Shown piece after piece: positions 62,177 through 64,000 of a DNA stretch of 64,000 bases (position 1 is the first letter of the stretch; every line of letters begins with the position of its first letter). A program made the translations under genes and the position numbers. Origin of the DNA: Pseudalgibacter ostreae (GTDB lineage: Bacteria > Bacteroidota > Bacteroidia > Flavobacteriales > Flavobacteriaceae); contig NZ_JBHMFC010000074.1 in assembly GCF_042427585.1 (NCBI RefSeq), positions 124,001 to 188,000 on the forward strand. The letters run 5' to 3'. Below the pieces are notes generated by a model that did no database searches, was not told the origin of the DNA, and was given only the letters and a program-made list of their open reading frames with translations.

Positions 62177-63964
62177 TTAATATTTTATAGGAAGGTAAAT
62201 AGTGAAGGTTGCTCCAACGTTTGGTATGCCATGAGCCAGGATGTATCCATTATGGTTTTCGATAATTTTTTTGCATATCGATAATCCAATACCAGTTCCA
62301 GAATATTCATCTTTATTATGGAGCCTGTTGAAAAGGACGAATATTTTTTCTGCGTAAGTATTATCAAATCCAATACCATTATCTGAAAAAGCAATTTTGT
62401 GATAAAATACTTTTTTAGCTTTTTTAATATGAGGATCTTCTGAAGCTCTTATTTTTTCGTAAGTAATCTTTATTTGAGTAGACCTATCTGCAGATGAATA
62501 TTTAATGGAGTTACCAATTAAATTTACAAACAATTGCTGGATTTGAAAAGGGATAACATTTATCTCTGGGATGGATTCCGCTTGGATACTAACATTGTCT
62601 TTAGTAATTACTTCTGCCAAATCTTGTTTTGCTTTTTCTAATAATACATTCAAACTTGATTTCTCAAAAACTTTATCGGCTTTATTGCTTCTCGAAAACT
62701 GTAGTAAATCGTCTATTAATAATCGCATCCGGGTGGCAGCAGATTTAATCCTTTCCATATAAACCAAACCAGATGCCGATAATGTTTGGGCTTCTTTCTC
62801 TTCTAAACGAGATAAGAAGGTTTGTATTTTTCTTAAAGGTTCTTGTAAATCGTGACTTGCAACATGGTTAAAAGCAGATAGCTCTTTATTATTGCGTTCC
62901 AGTTCCAAATTACGTTCGGCTAATTTTTTAAGATTGTTTATTTCGTCTGTTATGTCTGTACTGGTTCCTAAAAGCTGTTTACTCCCTTCATCATCAGAAA
63001 GCGTTTTGCCATAAGCTTTTAAGTGCCTAATATCTCCATTTTTACGAATCACTCGATAATTCACATAAGGCAAATCCTTTAAATCGATCATTTTCTTAAA
63101 GGCTTTGCTCAGTTTTTTTCTGTCTTTTGGATGTACAAATGCCATAAAATTCTCGATGGTAGGCTTAAAAGACTGGGGCTCTTCACCCAATAAACGATAA
63201 AAATTATCGGAATACACAAACCTATTATCATCGATATGCCACACCCAGTTCCCATGATGACTAACAATTTCCGATAAATTTGCAGACTCTTTAAATATTT
63301 CCAATTCGGCATTAGCCGCCTTTAATCGCTTTAAATTGGATATCACCTTAGAATATGCTAAGTACATTAACAAGAGCGACATGAGTAAAACCAAATACAA
63401 AAAAATAGGTGTAAATTTCAAGTTTTTTTGGAGGTCATTTTTTTGATTTTCTAATAAACTATTTTCCAAACCCATCATTTCCTCTACCTTGTCACGAACG
63501 TCGTCCATGGCCATTTTACCCTCTAAAAAATATTGCTTAAAATTTGAATCTTCTAAATTTGAAACTGCAGAAAAACGGAATGACTTCTCGAAATAAGCCA
63601 TACGTATATCGATTAAGGAATTGAGCTCTTTTAAATTAGCCTGTTGAACGGGATTATCTTTAGTAAGCTCTCGTAATTCTACAAAGCAATTATTTATGTT
63701 TTCTCTACCTGCCTCATAAGGGTCTAAGTATATCGGATTATTAGTAATAATAAAGCCCCGCTGCCCTGTTTCGGCATCTTTTAGGTATGAAAACACTTGT
63801 TCCAACTGGACATTTACCTTGTAAGTATGCGTTACCAAATCTGAAGATTTAGATAAATCCCCCATGTTTCTATAAGTCATGCCCCCAATAAAAAGTATGA
63901 CAAGAGAGCAGGCAAAAAATATACTTTTTACAAACCAGGGCATTTTATAGAGTCGGTTTGGCAT
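62177..63964 (-). CDS. CHASE3-PAS sensor histidine kinase
   Basis: A 595-residue membrane kinase. Membrane helix 1 (about residues 12-31), a periplasmic CHASE3 domain (YLKDAETGQRGFIITNNPIYL) and membrane helix 2 (about 187-210) are followed by a PAS domain (about 235-345). Next come HisKA with VASHDLQEPL (His371) and an HATPase domain (NLIGNSIKYS, DNGIGFD, GTGIGLSI). It has no receiver or DNA-binding domain, and no response regulator lies within the window. It would sense an envelope or redox signal. About 100 bases separate its stop from the distal promoter of the envelope cluster, in the same direction, so it may regulate that cluster. The start could be Met8 instead. Confidence 0.93.
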   Translation of the reverse strand: MPNRLYKMPWFVKSIFFACSLVILFIGGMTYRNMGDLSKSSDLVTHTYKVNVQLEQVFSYLKDAETGQRGFIITNNPIYLDPYEAGRENINNCFVELRELTKDNPVQQANLKELNSLIDIRMAYFEKSFRFSAVSNLEDSNFKQYFLEGKMAMDDVRDKVEEMMGLENSLLENQKNDLQKNLKFTPIFLYLVLLMSLLLMYLAYSKVISNLKRLKAANAELEIFKESANLSEIVSHHGNWVWHIDDNRFVYSDNFYRLLGEEPQSFKPTIENFMAFVHPKDRKKLSKAFKKMIDLKDLPYVNYRVIRKNGDIRHLKAYGKTLSDDEGSKQLLGTSTDITDEINNLKKLAERNLELERNNKELSAFNHVASHDLQEPLRKIQTFLSRLEEKEAQTLSASGLVYMERIKSAATRMRLLIDDLLQFSRSNKADKVFEKSSLNVLLEKAKQDLAEVITKDNVSIQAESIPEINVIPFQIQQLFVNLIGNSIKYSSADRSTQIKITYEKIRASEDPHIKKAKKVFYHKIAFSDNGIGFDNTYAEKIFVLFNRLHNKDEYSGTGIGLSICKKIIENHNGYILAHGIPNVGATFTIYLPIKY

Positions 63965-64000
63965 AGGCTTATAGTCGCAGTAAGAAATTATCTTTATTAA

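Noticed and set aside
1..64000. tRNA, rRNA, CRISPR arrays, insertion sequences or integrases
   Set aside because: No cloverleaf-like gap sequences, regularly spaced repeats, transposase motifs or terminal inverted repeats were found by eye.

Overview
The window is AT-rich chromosomal DNA from a bacterium of the phylum Bacteroidota, almost certainly a marine or algae-associated member of the Flavobacteriaceae. The reasons are two SusC/SusD pairs, two hybrid two-component regulators of the Bacteroidota type, formylglycine-type sulfatases, the gliding and type IX secretion genes gldB, gldC and porT, promoters resembling TTG-N17-20-TAnnTTTG, and several TTG start codons.

Bases 1-13800 hold polysaccharide utilization locus 1 (PUL1). 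On the minus strand lie GH88, SusC, SusD, two sulfatases and the start of an alkaline-phosphatase-superfamily enzyme that is cut by the window edge. A hybrid regulator is divergent on the plus strand. Bases 13830-42349 hold PUL2. A ten-gene minus-strand operon reads SusC, SusD, GH115-like, GH92-like, GH29, GH3 with a PA14 insert, GH29, an esterase fused to a PLC-like domain, a metallophosphatase, and finally its own hybrid regulator. A divergent plus-strand operon reads a double DUF1080 protein, two Tat-exported Gfo/Idh/MocA oxidoreductases and a GH78-like rhamnosidase. The intergenic region between the two operons (36257-36514) carries two copies of one bipartite operator, arranged as mirror images. 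Each copy is the same distance from its -7 box and from its start codon, so the two operons are probably switched on together. The enzymes point to a fucose-, rhamnose-, mannose- and uronate-containing glycan, probably sulfated (PUL1) and possibly phosphorylated. PUL2 seems to combine hydrolysis with oxidative 3-keto-glycoside cleavage. This is an inference; the substrate cannot be read from the sequence.

Bases 42350-57201 are conserved housekeeping genes: der, a small membrane protein, era, an FKBP isomerase, an SMP-30 family lactonase, dnaG, a LuxR-type response regulator whose phosphoacceptor Asp is Glu, nadE, gldB-gldC, porT-ubiE and trkA-trkH.

Bases 57419-64000 hold a compact minus-strand cluster of eleven small envelope or stress genes. 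It includes a DUF1328 protein, a PA2169-type four-helix protein, YtxH, a holin-X-like protein, an lmo0937-like protein, lipoproteins and a small beta-barrel. Three of these genes code for fewer than 60 residues. The cluster ends at a clear terminator, appears to be driven by two near-identical tandem promoters of a non-housekeeping type, and lies downstream of a CHASE3-PAS sensor histidine kinase. No rRNA, tRNA, CRISPR array, transposase or prophage was seen. No gene-free stretch exceeds 300 bases.
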